From Lunularia cruciata (Eukaryota; Streptophyta; Marchantiopsida; Lunulariales; Lunulariaceae): a stretch of DNA of 64,000 nucleotides. Positions 45,500 through 57,540 of this stretch are shown here, piece by piece. The notes beneath the pieces were generated by a model that was given only the letters and a program-made list of their open reading frames with translations, was not told where the DNA came from and ran no database searches. Positions within the stretch are counted from its first letter, which is position 1. Each line of letters opens with the position of its first letter. Location: assembly GCA_948567375.1 (NCBI GenBank), contig OX419760.1:11594001-11658000 (forward strand), in the 5' to 3' direction. A program made the position numbers and the translations under genes.

Positions 45500-46740
45500 T
45501 TGGAGTGTAGACACTTGCTTCATGTATGGGAGGATGGTAGAGTGAGAGTAGTACCACTTCCATCTCAAAGACCAAACTCGGTCCGTCATGCTCATGAAGA
45601 GTTAGGATATTTTGGAGTAAAGCATATATATAGCTTACTCAGAGTCATTATTGGTGGCACGGTATGCAGACCAATGTACAACAATTTGTTGCAAGATGTG
45701 TGGTTTGTATCAATTTAGAGCATCATTTAATGCTCATATGCCATAGTTACACCCATTACCTATCATAGGATTGGGTCATTGCTAGAGTTTGGACTTCCTT
45801 AGACCTTTACCATTGACTGTGAGACATCATTGGTATGTTTTGGTGATGGTGGAGCACTTCTCCAACTAGATTGAGTTTGTGGCACTTCTTGACAAGTCCA
45901 GTGAAGGGACAACTTACTTGTTCTTGGATTGGGTTCTCAGTTATTTTGGTGCACCAGTTGAGGTTTTGACTGATCAAGGTACAAAGTTCTTGGGAAAGTC
46001 TCAGGTCTTGTGTGACAAGGCTTTGATTGATCATTGTACTACCTCCCAAGATCACCCTAAGGCAGATGGCTTAGCAGAGAGAGTGGTTCAGATAGTGAAG
46101 AGAGGATGGCAAAAGTATGGTTTGTAGAGAGCCCACTTGGAAGATTGGGATCTCTAGTTACCTTGGTTGGCCATGGGCTATTGGTTCAGTTGGCAAGCCT
46201 CCTTAGCATCATTCTCTCCTTACTTTCTACTCTATGGACGAGATCCAGATTTACTTGCAGCCATTTGTTGAGATGCTACTATAATGTTGGACTTGGATGA
46301 TCCAGATGTATAAATGAACACATGTTCTCAACAGGCAGTGATCTTTTAAAGAGTGACGCTAGTCGCCTTTGAGAAATTAGTGATTACTTAGCATGGGATA
46401 CCTTATGCTATGCTACCATTCAAGGAGGAGGTTATAGATCCTTGATCCATAGATTTCATCTAGGTGATTATGTATATCTACAACATATAGCACCAATGAC
46501 ACTTGATGTTTCTATAGGCCGTACTATCTTGAGAGTGCACAAGGTTTTGTCATCTGGAGGCCTTGTGTTGGAAGGATGTGATGGTGTTGTTTGGAAGGAT
46601 CATGTGTGCAATTTTTTGCCATGCCACCTCCCAAACATTGATGGTGCTATGGAACCAAGCTTGGCACTTGTACATGTAGGCTTGTGGTGTATGTTTTGCG
46701 GCTCTTTTGGTGGAGTTGCTATTATGTTAGTGTGTGATGG
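45500..46740 (+). pseudogene. Integrase and post-integrase segment of element C
   Basis: H2C2 region remnants occur near 45,590-45,700 (HAHEELGYFGVKH). The core starts near 45,770. ALLDKSSEGTTYLFLDWVLSYFGAP and VLTDQGTKF (second Asp) lie at 45,879-46,000. The segment DHPKADGLAERVVQIVKRG near 46,050-46,110 carries the Glu region. A downstream piece (46,442-46,620) gives RFHLGDYVYLQH and SSGGLVLEGCDG, the usual GDxVxL post-integrase module; no chromodomain is recognised. Stops interrupt the frame. Confidence 0.8.
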
Positions 46741-46982
46741 CTTTTTGAGAGGATGGCATATAGCATGTATGACTCCTCAAGGACAATGGTTATGTCCTAG
46801 ACGTACTTGACCTATAGCTAGTTCATCCTTTTTATGGTATAGATTGTAGACAGTTGACTAATGATGAGGATCGATAGCACTTGGCTTCTTGATCTTTTAC
46901 CCACCATAGGGTTTACCATATATTTGGAATAAATGGCTATCTGGAGTTAAAGAGACCTACCTACCAACTAGGGGGCAATTGT

Positions 46983-47639
46983 GGCACTTTAGAGTTCATG
47001 TATGACTTATGTGTGAGTTGTGCTTCTATAGTGTATGATGTTGACAACGATGTATGTTGTATAGCAATGTGCATATGCACAACAACTATCATGCCATTTG
47101 TAGAATCACATCTAGATTGCTTGGACACTAGAGTAGCAATGATAGTAGTTAGAGATATTTTGGTAGTTACTCATAGACTACTTTCCAATGGTCAGATTTC
47201 ATGTTAAGTGTATTGACTACATGGTGGGATCCATCGTCACTTGCACCATTTGCACCATCGAGTATGCCAATAGTAGGATCATTGGGGTGAGACCTAGGTC
47301 AAAATCAAGAGTATACCCTAGAAGTGCAGCTCCAAATAGCTCACTTCTTTGATGTTGAGCCTTTGAGTTCTTAGCTAGAGTTGATAGAAAGCTGGCAAGC
47401 ATCACTTGGAGTCTCTTAGCTAGAGTGGATGTGACTTGATTGTAATTAGTACCCAATTGTTAGTAGATTGTTGAATGACAAATCAAGTACCAATCTAATT
47501 GAGTGTGATTTGAGTTGTGTAAAAAAATTGATTATTATGGCACTTTAGAGTTCATGTATGACTTATATGTGAGTTGTGCTTCTATAGTGTATGAGGTTGA
47601 CAATGATGTATGTTGTATAGCGATGTGTATATGCACAAC
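46983..47639 (+). repeat. 101-bp direct repeats flanking a 450-bp LTR fragment (3' end of C)
   Basis: GGCACTTTAGAGTTCATGTA through GCACAAC is present at 46,983-47,083 and at 47,539-47,639 with few mismatches. Between them lie the first 450 bases of the family LTR (47,087-47,538), ending inside the LTR at a point matching about 38,503. Confidence 0.85.
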
Positions 47640-48965
47640 ATAATGGTTGGTGCAATCCATAGGAGAGCACTCACACTAGGTGATGTTTCTTTGGATGCTC
47701 TAGTTGTTTGTAGACCATACAACTTGCATAGCTTGGATCTCTTAGGTGCATTAGGGCACATTTCTCAAATAGACTCTACTAGAGCTTAGCCCCATTTTAC
47801 CTTTTTTGTCTCTCCCTTGTGAGGCTTGATGGAGTCTTTCCATCTTACATGTTTTCTACATGGTTGTTCAAGAAATGCACTCCTTTTTCACTTACAAGTT
47901 CTAATGGGCATCAATATCAGGAGATTATGTTGCAAAAGAAGAACTATGCTATTGTGTCCACATCATCTCTTCTTGTGTCTTCAACTTGAATCATCTTTGT
48001 GGTGTAGTGAATGTACATCAAGATATAGATTTTTCAAGTGATATTTGTGGTAGGTTGGATTGGTCCTACAAAGTTGATCACTCATTTCTCAAATGGGCTT
48101 GAGGAGCCATTTTGTTGAAGGTATTGGCCTCTTTGTTTGTTAGCATGTGTGATATCTCTTAGTATATTGTACATGTCCTTGTATATGGTAGGCTACCAAT
48201 ACTCAATTCATTAAAATCTCCTTCATGGTATTCTTAAGGATAAAGTGTCCTCCTACAACTTCAACATGGAGGACCAGTATCACACCTCCTACCTCATATG
48301 ATTACAAACATTACCAAAGTACTTTGTCTTGTCCCATCTTGAATATGATACTCTCTTTCAATTAGTAGAGACCTATCTTGTGAAGGAATACCGCTTATTG
48401 CTTTATGTCCATTCCTTTAGAGCTGTACAATGTACAAAAACACTTGTACTCTATGAAATAACATGTTCTCTTAGTGATTGAAATTTGGAAGATCTCTTCA
48501 TCCAGGAAATCATTGTTAAGATTTTTGGCTTGGTCTTTGGTTTTGAGTTGTGACAAGAGGTCAGCATTTTTGTGATGGGTTTCCTTCCTTACTTGAATTG
48601 TAGAAGTAAATTCCTACAAGAGTAAAATCTACCTTGCTACTCTACTAGAAAAATATCCCTTCTTTGCCAAATGTTGAAGCACATAATGGTAAATGTGAAA
48701 GACAAATTTGTATCTTGACAAGTAATGATAGAGTTTCTTACAAGCACAAACCATCCTCAATGCTTCTCTCTCCATATGATGTAATTCCACTCACCTAAGA
48801 TAGTTGCCTACTATCATGGTTTGTTGGGTAGTACTTTTCTTTGTTGTCCATATGGCTAAGCACCATGTTGATTGCTTTTAAGGAGGTGTCTATATACATA
48901 TGAAAGGTACTATGCCATTAGGTGCTCTCATCATGGGTGCCATGACCAATTTCTCCTTTAGCATT

Positions 48966-49745
48966 TCAAAGGCTCCCTCTTTGCCCTTCATCTAGATATA
49001 TTCTTTGGTCTTCTTTAGTAACTTTGTGAGAGGTGCTACCAATATTCCAAAATTGGTGATACACCTCTTGTAATATCCCTACATGGCCAAGGAAGGCTTG
49101 TTGTTCTCTCAAATTTTGTGGTGATTCCAAAGCTTGGATCACCTTCACCTTCTCAACATCTATTTCCATCCCTTTGTTGGATACCCAATGTTCAAGCAAT
49201 ATTCCTTCCATCATCACAAAGGAACACTTCTCTAGATGTAAGGATAATCCAATCTCTTGATATCTTTCAAATGTCTTCCTCAAGAAGGAAAGGTTATTTG
49301 TCTTTTTGGCAAAAATAAAAAAATTATCAATAAAAATTTCCATGAATTCTAGTAAATCCTTGAAGATAGCAATTATCATCCATTAAAATGTTGCATGAGA
49401 ATTATATAGACCAAATGGCAGTTGGTTATAAGCATAAGTTCCCACATCAATAGTAAAGTAGTCCTTGTCCCTATCTTCTTCCCAAATCAAGACTTAATTA
49501 TATCCCAAAAAGCCATCTATGATGCTATAGTATGCATGTCTTGCAACCTGATCCTAAATGGCTTGGATGAAGGGTAGAGGGTGATGACCTCCTTTGTGGT
49601 TACATTGAGTTTCCAAAAATCCTAGCACATACAAATTATGCCAATCTTCTTCTTGGGTACTATGTGTAGGTGATCCCCATTCAAAAATAAGCATGAGGAA
49701 TAATCTAGCACAAAGATAAATATCTATTTTGTACTTCACCAACAA
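48966..49745 (-). pseudogene. Reverse transcriptase fragment of element F
   Basis: The frame at 48,966-49,379 holds FIDNFFIFAKK (the YIDDILIFSK box with the second Asp changed to Asn), LEKCSFVM, KVKVIQALESPQNLREQQAF and LGHVG, the standard palm-to-thumb order of gypsy RTs. The frame at 49,554-49,745 corresponds to the upstream fingers region and is weak. The active-site change and stops show it is dead. Confidence 0.75.
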
Positions 49746-50142
49746 GGAGTACTTTGGGTTGAGCCAATATTATTGTTGTTTGACTGGTATCACTCTTTCC
49801 TCCAAATCTATCTTGAATTCACAAAATTTTCAAGGAATACTTGGCATTTGCTCAATCTTCTAGCCAAAGATATGTTGGTACTCCTTGAACAAGGCATCAT
49901 AAGCTTTGTATTCTTCCTTGCTTACAAACATGGAAATCTTTAGCAATCTTCCTTTTGCTATAGTTACTTCTTGGCAATCATCAAGGTTGATAATGACGTA
50001 TATGTCTCTTACTTAACTTAACTTACCCTTAGGAGTGCCAAGTTAACTTTGTGACCTTTAGGATGGACTTCCTTTGGTCTCCTCCTCAATCGTGTAGCAT
50101 TTGAGGTAGTTAACCACATCATCTCCTAAGAGATCTTTGGCA

Positions 50143-50695
50143 TCATCTAAAGTTTCTTGTGTATTCCCATTTTGAAGATAAAGTCTCTTCCAAGTAAGGA
50201 ATCTTTTTCTTGCATATTTTGATTGACTTTTCGGCTTGAGGATTCAAGGTTGGAAAGCATAAAAGAATTTCATACCACTCTATGGTTGTTGGCGCTCCAT
50301 ATAACCATGGTCTCCCTATGAGTACCGTGTAACCAATTTTTGTTACTAAATGGAAGATGATGTAATGAAGATGAAAAGTCATTGGGTTCAAAAGTAGTGT
50401 ACTCCAATTTGTGAAATTTCCTTTGTTATGACATTTAATTTGTAAACCCAAACCAATGGAGCTTGATTGGGTCATGAAGCCATTGATCTCTGTTTCTACT
50501 TCTAGAGATCTCAAGTCCTCCAATTCTCTCTGGTAAATGGCAAGAAGATTGGATTGCTGCTTCTTCTTCTTCTGCACTTGTTGAAGAGCTAACTAAGGCT
50601 AATTGCCTTTTGTATAGCTTGTTGTCCTCCCACAATTTTTTGAGCATGACATCAGCCTTGGAGGATCCCAAGTTTGCAATGACACCATATTGCAT
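50143..50695 (-). pseudogene. Protease/gag-pol junction of element F
   Basis: The frame at 50,143-50,577 contains YTVLIGRPWLY near the middle, the ILGRxWL phrase that follows the aspartic protease of gypsy elements, with upstream polar sequence. A second frame (50,435-50,695) gives the preceding part (NLGSSKADVMLKKLWED), so a frameshift separates them. No intact DSG/DTG site is visible. Confidence 0.6.
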
Positions 50696-51960
50696 TACTC
50701 CTAATAATGAACTAGCTCTATATCATTTCTTCTCTAGTGCATCCTTTTTTGCAAAAGACTTCATTGGAGTGGAACTCTATATAATATGCCCTCCTACCAT
50801 GCCTACATCTTGTGAAGCCTTCTTATGCATTGACATTATCTTCAAGGTAGGAGAAATAGGTTGATAGTTGGTGATGATAAAGATGACTACACAAATGGTG
50901 AACCTCAACAATGAATTTTGTCATCCTTCTCCTTTTGTGTGATATTTGGATTAGATCCAAGTATGGCCATCCTCATATGCCTTCCATTGTATTTGTTCCT
51001 TCTCCTACTTGTCTATTTTGGATGTCCTCTTTTATGAGGTACTTGTACTTCCCTTTGTATGTCCAGTGGATATTATGGATATTATGGTATATTGGCTTCT
51101 GTGGCTTCATTCAGCACAAAGGTATCTTCTTTATGTGCTAATGGTGGTTCCTCTTTGTGCTTCCTACTCTCCTTGCACTTGGGTTTTGCTACAAGCTTCA
51201 ACTTCCCTTCAAACAATATTTTCTTTGGTTGGCCTCACTTCCTCTTGGGCATAAGCGACTGCTCAACTCCAATGAAGAGGAATTGCTTGTTGTCTTCTTT
51301 CTTGAGCGGGTAAGTGACAACCCAACAAATATCACTTTTGTGGTAATCAGTGAGTTAAGTTTGTTCCCACAAAGATACGAGTCAGAGATGGTCATATACA
51401 AAGTAAAATGTTACAATGTAGTTCTTCTTGAGTTCTTCTTTAGTCTATCATGTAGAAACCACACCCAAAAGAGAGTAACAAGCACTGACTCGTAGTCTTG
51501 TCACAAATTAACATTCCATAATCACAACTCCATCAAATCTTTCCAAACAATCTTGCTTGTGATGACTTAGATTCTCCCAAAACAACTTTACTTCAGAATT
51601 GTGTTCCACCCCTCCACCAAAAGCACAACTTCCTCAATCAAAATTGCTTCATATCAAACTCACACTGCACTCACAAATGCAAAATATTACCAACACTACA
51701 ATTCCTCTCAGATTTGTCAAGGCATTGCTTTGGTTACACTTCACTCAAGATCAAACACACAGAATGAAGATTAGTGCTATGGAATCCAACATCCAACAAG
51801 CTCATTGACTTGCACTTTGAAATTCTTCAAACACTCACAAACACAAACACAAACTTGATACTTGGAATTAAGCTTAAAAAATGAGCATTGAGACACAACA
51901 CTTTGCTTTATCTATCTTAAAAAATATGAATATTGAACAACAACACACTGCAAATGCTTC

Positions 51961-51969
51961 CTTTAAATA
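51961..51969 (-). promoter_or_regulatory. TATA-like box of the element F LTR
   Basis: TATTTAAAG on the minus strand lies in a non-coding, CA-rich stretch (about 51,480-52,050) preceding the protease region. It is probably U3/R of the 5' LTR, though LTR ends were not resolved. Confidence 0.4.
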
Positions 51970-52069
51970 GGCAGAGCACTTTGACAATTAGCTAACTAAA
52001 ATACCATTCTATAACAACTTTACCAACCTATAGATCCAAATGACAATGCACCTCTTCATATCTACCTCT

Positions 52070-53190
52070 TCAAATCTCAAAACTATTTCTCTTTAATCCA
52101 ATGTCAACCTTGATGTTGGCTTCCAAACCCAATTCTTCTTCACAAATTTCCCTTTCTTTGGGTCTATCTAAATCTTCTATTGTTTCTTCTACTTCTTCAC
52201 TATGAATTATAATTGAGATCATGGGTAATCTATCTACATCTTTATCCTTTGACACACCCTTCTTTAATGTCTTAGGTAACTCACTAAAAGACACCTCCAC
52301 TCCTACCTTTGCTACTTTGGATCCAATATTCTTCTTCTTCTTACTCCAAAGTTCATCTAACTCCTTCCTTGCTAAATCTAATTTGAGACAAACATTCTCT
52401 CTTGCTTCTAACATCTTCTTATCTACTCTCTCCCTTAAACTAATCAATAACTTATTCAAATTTACATCCTTTGCTTTCTTCTTCCTTGCCTCCTGCACTA
52501 ACAATTTCAATTCATGCAGTCTTGCTTCCTCCAACTAAACTTCAAATACAATATTGAGCATCGCTTTCACTCTCACTACTACTTCTTCAACTATCTCCAG
52601 CCTAGGGGTCTTCAATTTTTCTCTTTCCACCTACAACTCCTCCCTATACATCTTCACCTCATCTTCCAAATTGACTTTCAATGCTTCCTTATCTTTTGGA
52701 TTTTGTCTGAGCTGCACTTCTATTCCTCTAATCAAACCTTGCAATCTTTCCTCCTCTTGACTTTGTGCAGTCAATTCTCTTTCCCATGCTTGACTTTTCT
52801 CTGCCATACTTGTTTTCAAGCTATCCAACTCTTGTCCCACCACTGTTGCTATAGCCTCCAAATGAATAACTTCTACTTGAGCGTCATGTACTTCAGCCCT
52901 TAATGTCTAAGTCTTTGCCATCTGCTCCCTTTGATCTTTTTCTTGCTTTGCCATTGCTTTGCCTCTCTTCACAAAGTCTTATGTCAGGCTCTCAAATTCC
53001 TTCCTCTTAAGTTCTGCCTCAGCCTAAAGTTCTTTGACTTCCTTTTCTCCCTGGATTAACTTCCTTCTCAACTCTGAACTTTCTTTGCTCATATATTTTA
53101 CTACTCCCAATTCATCTTTCAACTCTGAATGACTTCTTTTTCAACTCTTCTTTCTTCTTCTTCAATTGCAATAACAATGGACATACAATC
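52070..53190 (-). pseudogene. Coiled-coil protein remnant, minus strand
   Basis: Frames at 52,070-52,534 and 52,631-52,861, with broken sequence of the same type up to about 53,190. They are dominated by K, E, L, R and Q in heptad-like order (LREKVDKKMLEARENVCLKL-type, QEEERLQGLIRGIEVQL), then an acidic tail (EEVEETIEDLD). Together they would make about 360 residues of coiled coil. No catalytic motif. They lie upstream of element F on its strand and are cut by the 5' LTR of D at 53,209. Whether this is a retroelement ORF or a host gene relic is unclear. Confidence 0.45.
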
Positions 53191-53208
53191 TTTGACAAGT
53201 ATTCCATC

Positions 53209-54922
53209 TGTCACGCCATTTGTAGTGTCGCATCTAGATTGCTCGGACACTAGAGTTCCAGTGATAGTAGTTAGAGTTATTTCAGCAGTTTCTCAAAGAC
53301 TACTTTCCGACGGTCACATTTGGTGTTCATGGTACTGACTTCACGATGGGGCCCACCGTCACTTTGCATCATTCATACCGTCAAGTGTGATGTCTACGTG
53401 ACCATTAGGGTTTTAGACCTAGCTCAAGTCAAGGGGGTATACTTTCAAAGTGCAGCTCTAGAGAGCTCACTTCTTTGACGTTGAGCCTTCAAGTTCTTGG
53501 CTATGGTGGACAGAGGCCGGCAAGCGTCACCTCTATGCTGGAGTGGGTGTGGCTTGACTGTAATCAGTGCCCAGTTGTTGGTAGTTTATAGAATGACAGA
53601 TCAAGTACTGATCTGAGTTGAGTTGAGTTGAGAGTGGTAAACAATGTGATTACATCAGAGAAGTGAAGTCAATGGGAAATTGGATGCATGAACTTTGAGT
53701 GTTAGTGGTATCTCCAAGCTCGGTGGATCATTGGAAGCTAGATTCAAGTTCAATTTTTCCCTAGTGTATAGAAGCTTGTTCAATTGATGCAAATTTGGCA
53801 GTAAGGTAGACGGTATGCGGAAGCGCTGGCTAATTTTTGAGCAAAGAAGGAGCAAATCTCAAGCAATGGTTGTGATTTTGAGCTCAGGAGGTGAAGGTAG
53901 GACCAATTTGTTACAAGTTGGGCTCAGAAAGTAAAATTGAAGGTGGAGTTGGGAAGCTATTCTTGTGAATTTGTGATTTGCAGAAACCCATGTTTTCAAT
54001 TTGGCTCGAGTGAAAAGTTAATGGGGAATTTGGTGGTCAGCCAAGTTTAGGGTTTATGTCAGATTTGGAGGAGTTTTGCTAGTTGGCCAGATTTGGACAA
54101 CTTTTGCCAAGTTGGAGGAGTTTTGCAAGTTTGGAGGAGTTTTGCCAGATTTTGGAGGAGGTTTTTAGTGGCAAGAAGAAAGACCTCATTTGGGCGTTTG
54201 TAGGCTTCAAGGCATAGGGCTGTAGGAGCAAATCTCAAGCAATGGTTGTGATTTTGAGCTCAGGAGGTGAAGGCAAGACCAATTTGCTGCAAGTTGGGTT
54301 CAAAAAGTAAAATTGAAGGTGGAGTTGGGAAGCTATTCTTGTGAATTTGTGATTTGGAGAAACCCATGTTTTCAATTTGGCTCAAGTGAAGAGTTAGTGG
54401 GTGATTTGGTGGTCAGCCAAATTTAGGGTTTATGTCAGATTTGGAGGAGTTTCGCTAGTTGGCCAGATTTGGACAACTTTTGCCAAGTTGGAGGAGTTTT
54501 GCAAGTTTGGAGGAGTTTTGCCAGATTTTGGAAGAGGTTTGAAATGGCAAGAAGAAAGACCTCCTTTGGGCGTTTTGAGGCTTTGAGGCATAGGGCTGTG
54601 GGCTATGAGAGGCTATGAAGGCCTAGAAGGGCCAGCAAGCTAGCTTGCTAGCGTGAGGCTAGCTAGTTTAGAGTAGATCTTGGTCATTGGTTGGCAAAAT
54701 CTGCCCATCTTGCTAGATGGTGCGCAACAAGGCTTGACCCCTAGACCTCTTGTTCCTAGATTGATGCCCTAGCCAACTAGTCCACCTTCACTTGTTGTCC
54801 TAGTGACTATACCATTGTTATCTATACACTTGTAGCTTTGGCTAGGAGAGGCTGTTTGATCCCATTCTTGGTGATCCTGGTAGCTTAGGACTTAGACACG
54901 AACTTCTCTTATGTCAATGCCA
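53209..54922 (+). repeat. 5' LTR of element D with an internal 376-bp tandem duplication
   Basis: Shares the family start, the middle phrases and the end. Inside, GGAGCAAATCTCAAGCAATG starts at 53,849 and again at 54,225, and the following 376 bases are nearly identical. The LTR is therefore longer than in B. Confidence 0.88.
54712..54787 (-). other. tRNA-like segment inside the 5' LTR of D, antisense
   Basis: The minus strand reads GGTGGACTAGTTGGCTAGGGC, then AATCTAGGAACAAGAGGT, then GGGTCAAGCC and GCGCACC. It has the same place and order as the modules at 18,191 and 25,201. Confidence 0.45.
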
Positions 54923-55428
54923 AATGGCGGCAGAGTCAGTCTCATATTGTTTTATGAGATGAAGTGTTTTCATTTAGACTTTTTGTGATTGGATGCCTTC
55001 TATTCTCTACTTCTTGTTTGTGCACCACGTTTGTGTGAGGTGCCTTGACTTTTGAGCATTGGTGCTCTAGTGTGCTCTCGGTAGTGAGGCTGGAGTGATG
55101 ACCAATCAAACTACCTTTGTTTCTCTCCGGTGAGGTAGGAAATGATGACTTGCAGACCGTGAGAATGCGTGTTGTGATGGCAGGTTACAGGTTGCCCTTT
55201 CCTCTAGTATAGTTATCTCAATTAGAGTTACATTAGTGGGTGGTGTTCCACGGGTGTTGGCACTTGAAGGGGTACTTGCGGTTGCGACTTGTGGTTCCGG
55301 TTTGCGGTTGCAATTTTGGTTACTTTGTCACGACGGAGTTTGTTGGAGATTCTAGAGGAGTTAGCCCTGCAGTACGTAGTGGGTTTACTTGGAGTGGTGC
55401 TTGGTATTAGCCTGTATCTTAGGTCCCA

Positions 55429-56900
55429 ATGAGGGAGGAGATTGACTCTGAGTTGGAGTTTGACACAGGAGCTGATTCAGTTGAGAATGCACTTGGTGTG
55501 TCTGCACCGTTGTTGTGGGATATGGATGAGATTTATGGGGCCTCCAAAGGCCCTAGGCGTTACTCTTGTACAATGGGTACCATTGAGTTGGATGACTTCA
55601 TCCAAGAGTTTGATAGTTGGTGTGATTTGCAGCAGATGTGGAACTTGACTTTGTTCACACCCTTCATGGCATGAAAGGAGTTGTTTCAACATTTGGAAGG
55701 TCCGCCGATGGATGACTACCATGAGTTAAAGAGAGCTCATTTGGAGGCGATTGAGTTATGGAGACAGTATTGGTCTTCAAAGTATATCTCTATCACTTCA
55801 AGTTTGGTGGCCAAGAGTAGATCGGCTGTACCTACGAGTTCTAGCTCGAGTAGTGTTGGTGGAGCTAGTGGAGGTGCTTTAGCTGGAGATAGTGCTACTA
55901 CGAGTGGAGGTACCGCTGTAGGAGGTGGTGTGGTACCGGGGTTTAACCCCATGGTGGAGTTCTTCCAATGTTTGAGGTATAACTACCAGGGAATGCGGAT
56001 TGACAAGCTGAGGAGCTTGCAAGAGTTCCATTGGAAGGCTAGAGAGAGCCTATGCAAGGCATACACTCGCATGAGGCAGTTGATCAGTTTCACTCAAGGA
56101 GTTACTGAAGCCCAGGCAGTCCAGTTTTGGTATGGGATACTTGACAAGGGGTTGCGATGTAGAGTTAGTGATGCTATGTTGATACATGCTACTTCACCTA
56201 CTTTGGCAGTGGTCTTTGGTTTGGCTGAGCGTATTGAGCTCAACATGGTAGAGGAGAGGGTGGTGACATTTGGATTTGGTAGGGAAACCTCATCCACGGC
56301 TGTGACTTCTTCTAGAGTGCAGCAAAGTGCACCACGCCCGGTTGGTTTTCAAGGACAAGATGGATATCCTAGATCCTATGGAGCAAGTGGAGGGCCTATT
56401 GTGGTTAGATCTTTACCTTCATTTTTGGGTTAGCATCAGCCAGTGAGTGGTGGTGTTGCTTGTTGGACTTGTGGTGGACCTCACCATAGGAGAGAGTGTA
56501 CTCAAGGCAGCGGACCTGATACCTCTGGTGTATCACAACCAGCACAAAGGCAGTGTGAGCATTGCCATAGATTTGGTTACACTAGTGACCGGTGTTTTGA
56601 CCTACACCCGGAGTTATGGAGTGGTAGGGTTGCTATGGCAGGTAGTAGAGGAGCTCCAATTCATGGAGGATGAGGTGGTAGAGGTGGTTGTAGAGGATCT
56701 ACACCTAGTAGGGGTGCAATTACTGCCCTTATTCTGATACAACTATGGCTACTTAGATTGAGCAGTTGGAGCATAGATTGGCTAGTATGGCTATTGCTTA
56801 GAGGAGATCAAATTGGGGTGCTGAGGCTTCCACCTCATATGCGGGTGATAGAGATGCTTTGGATTTCATGTGCGGAGCAGCATAGGTGGATGCATCTGTA
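55429..56900 (+). pseudogene. Gag polyprotein of element D with two zinc knuckles
   Basis: Starts MREEIDSELEFDTG. Blocks: GTIELDDFIQEFDSW, then (after a TGA near 55,673, W in C) LFQHLEGPPMDDYHELKRAHLEAIELWRQYW, a Ser/Gly-rich spacer, and the gag core MVEFFQCLRYNYQGM to FGLAERIELNMVEERV. After a TAG at 56,431 come zinc knuckle 1 CWTCGGPHHRREC (CX2CX4HX4C) and knuckle 2 CEHCHRFGYTSDRC, with Tyr where His is usual. A Gly-rich tail follows to about 56,760. It forms the virus-like particle and binds RNA in related elements. Three stops, otherwise open. Confidence 0.82.
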
Positions 56901-57136
56901 GCAGTGACCAGGAGTGCAGTACGTGCTCTAGAGCCTAGAGGAGCATTAGTGGAGTTGGACCCATAGAGAGGAGAGGTTGGGAGACAGGTCAGACTTCCCC
57001 AGTCTTTCATGGTATTTGAGGCATTGCAGACGACATCCATGGTTCCTAGACGTCCTAGTGCAGGTGAAGTAGGTGGTGATGGAGTACATGATGGACTACC
57101 TACTAGTCAGCCACATGCTACTACACAGAGTCTAGC

Positions 57137-57540
57137 ATGATGTTGGGGGCGGCTCAGCTAATTATGCGGCGTCCTTTGTTTTTGGCCAATGACATGTTTA
57201 CATTGGGAGTTGACCCAACCCCAATGTTCCGGTTGGCTGCCACGCTTTGTGAGAGTAGGGATGATGCAATTCCTACTACTAGAGTAGAGGTGGTTGGTAG
57301 TGGAGCTGACTTAGTCGAGGAGCATGGAATCCATTCAGTGACCAATGGTTTATGGCAGGCAATAGCGGCTAGACTGGAGGAGTTGCCAACTAGACCGGCC
57401 TTTGAGAGAGCACGGTTCACACATGGTGTTGTTCTATTGGATAACCAAGGGGGATCTTCTGTTTGGTGGGACCTTCAAGGAAGGTCTATACACCACAGAG
57501 AGTCTTGTTAGACTCTGGTGCGCAACCCCTTATGTTGGAG
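57137..57540 (+). pseudogene. Aspartic protease region of element D
   Basis: The frame at 57,137-57,511 carries PLFLANDMFTLGVDPTPMFRL and GLWQAIAARLEELPTRPAFERARFT, then in a neighbouring frame FCLVGPSRKVYTP and LLDSGAQPLML near 57,505-57,535. DSGA is the catalytic aspartate motif of retropepsins. It would process the polyprotein. One frame change separates the two halves. Confidence 0.72.

Larger units (their letters stand above)
38054..47639 (+). mobile_element. Ty3/gypsy element C, methyltransferase-carrying family, all domains present but decayed
   Basis: The 5' LTR (38,054-38,996) is shorter than in B and D because its middle and the tRNA-like segment are missing. A primer-site-like TGTTGGCAGAGTCAA follows. 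Then come gag (39,562-41,155), protease (41,314-41,700), linker, methyltransferase (42,370-43,420), RT (43,820-44,600), RNase H (44,652-45,180), integrase (45,500-46,330) and a post-integrase segment (46,442-46,740). The 3' side ends with a 101-base internal segment, 450 bases of LTR (47,087-47,538) and the same 101-base segment again. This is the only copy here showing the full domain order. Stops are frequent throughout. Confidence 0.88.
47640..51970 (-). mobile_element. Gypsy element F, decayed, minus strand
   Basis: Reading leftwards from about 51,970: a TATA-like promoter (51,961-51,969), protease-type region (50,143-50,577), RT (48,966-49,745), RNase H remnants (48,400-48,960) and an integrase core start near 48,050-48,110 (INFVGPI). 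Stops are frequent. The right side of C meets its 3' part at 47,640. It shares RT phrases with the fragment at 25,330-26,560, so it is the same family. Confidence 0.6.
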
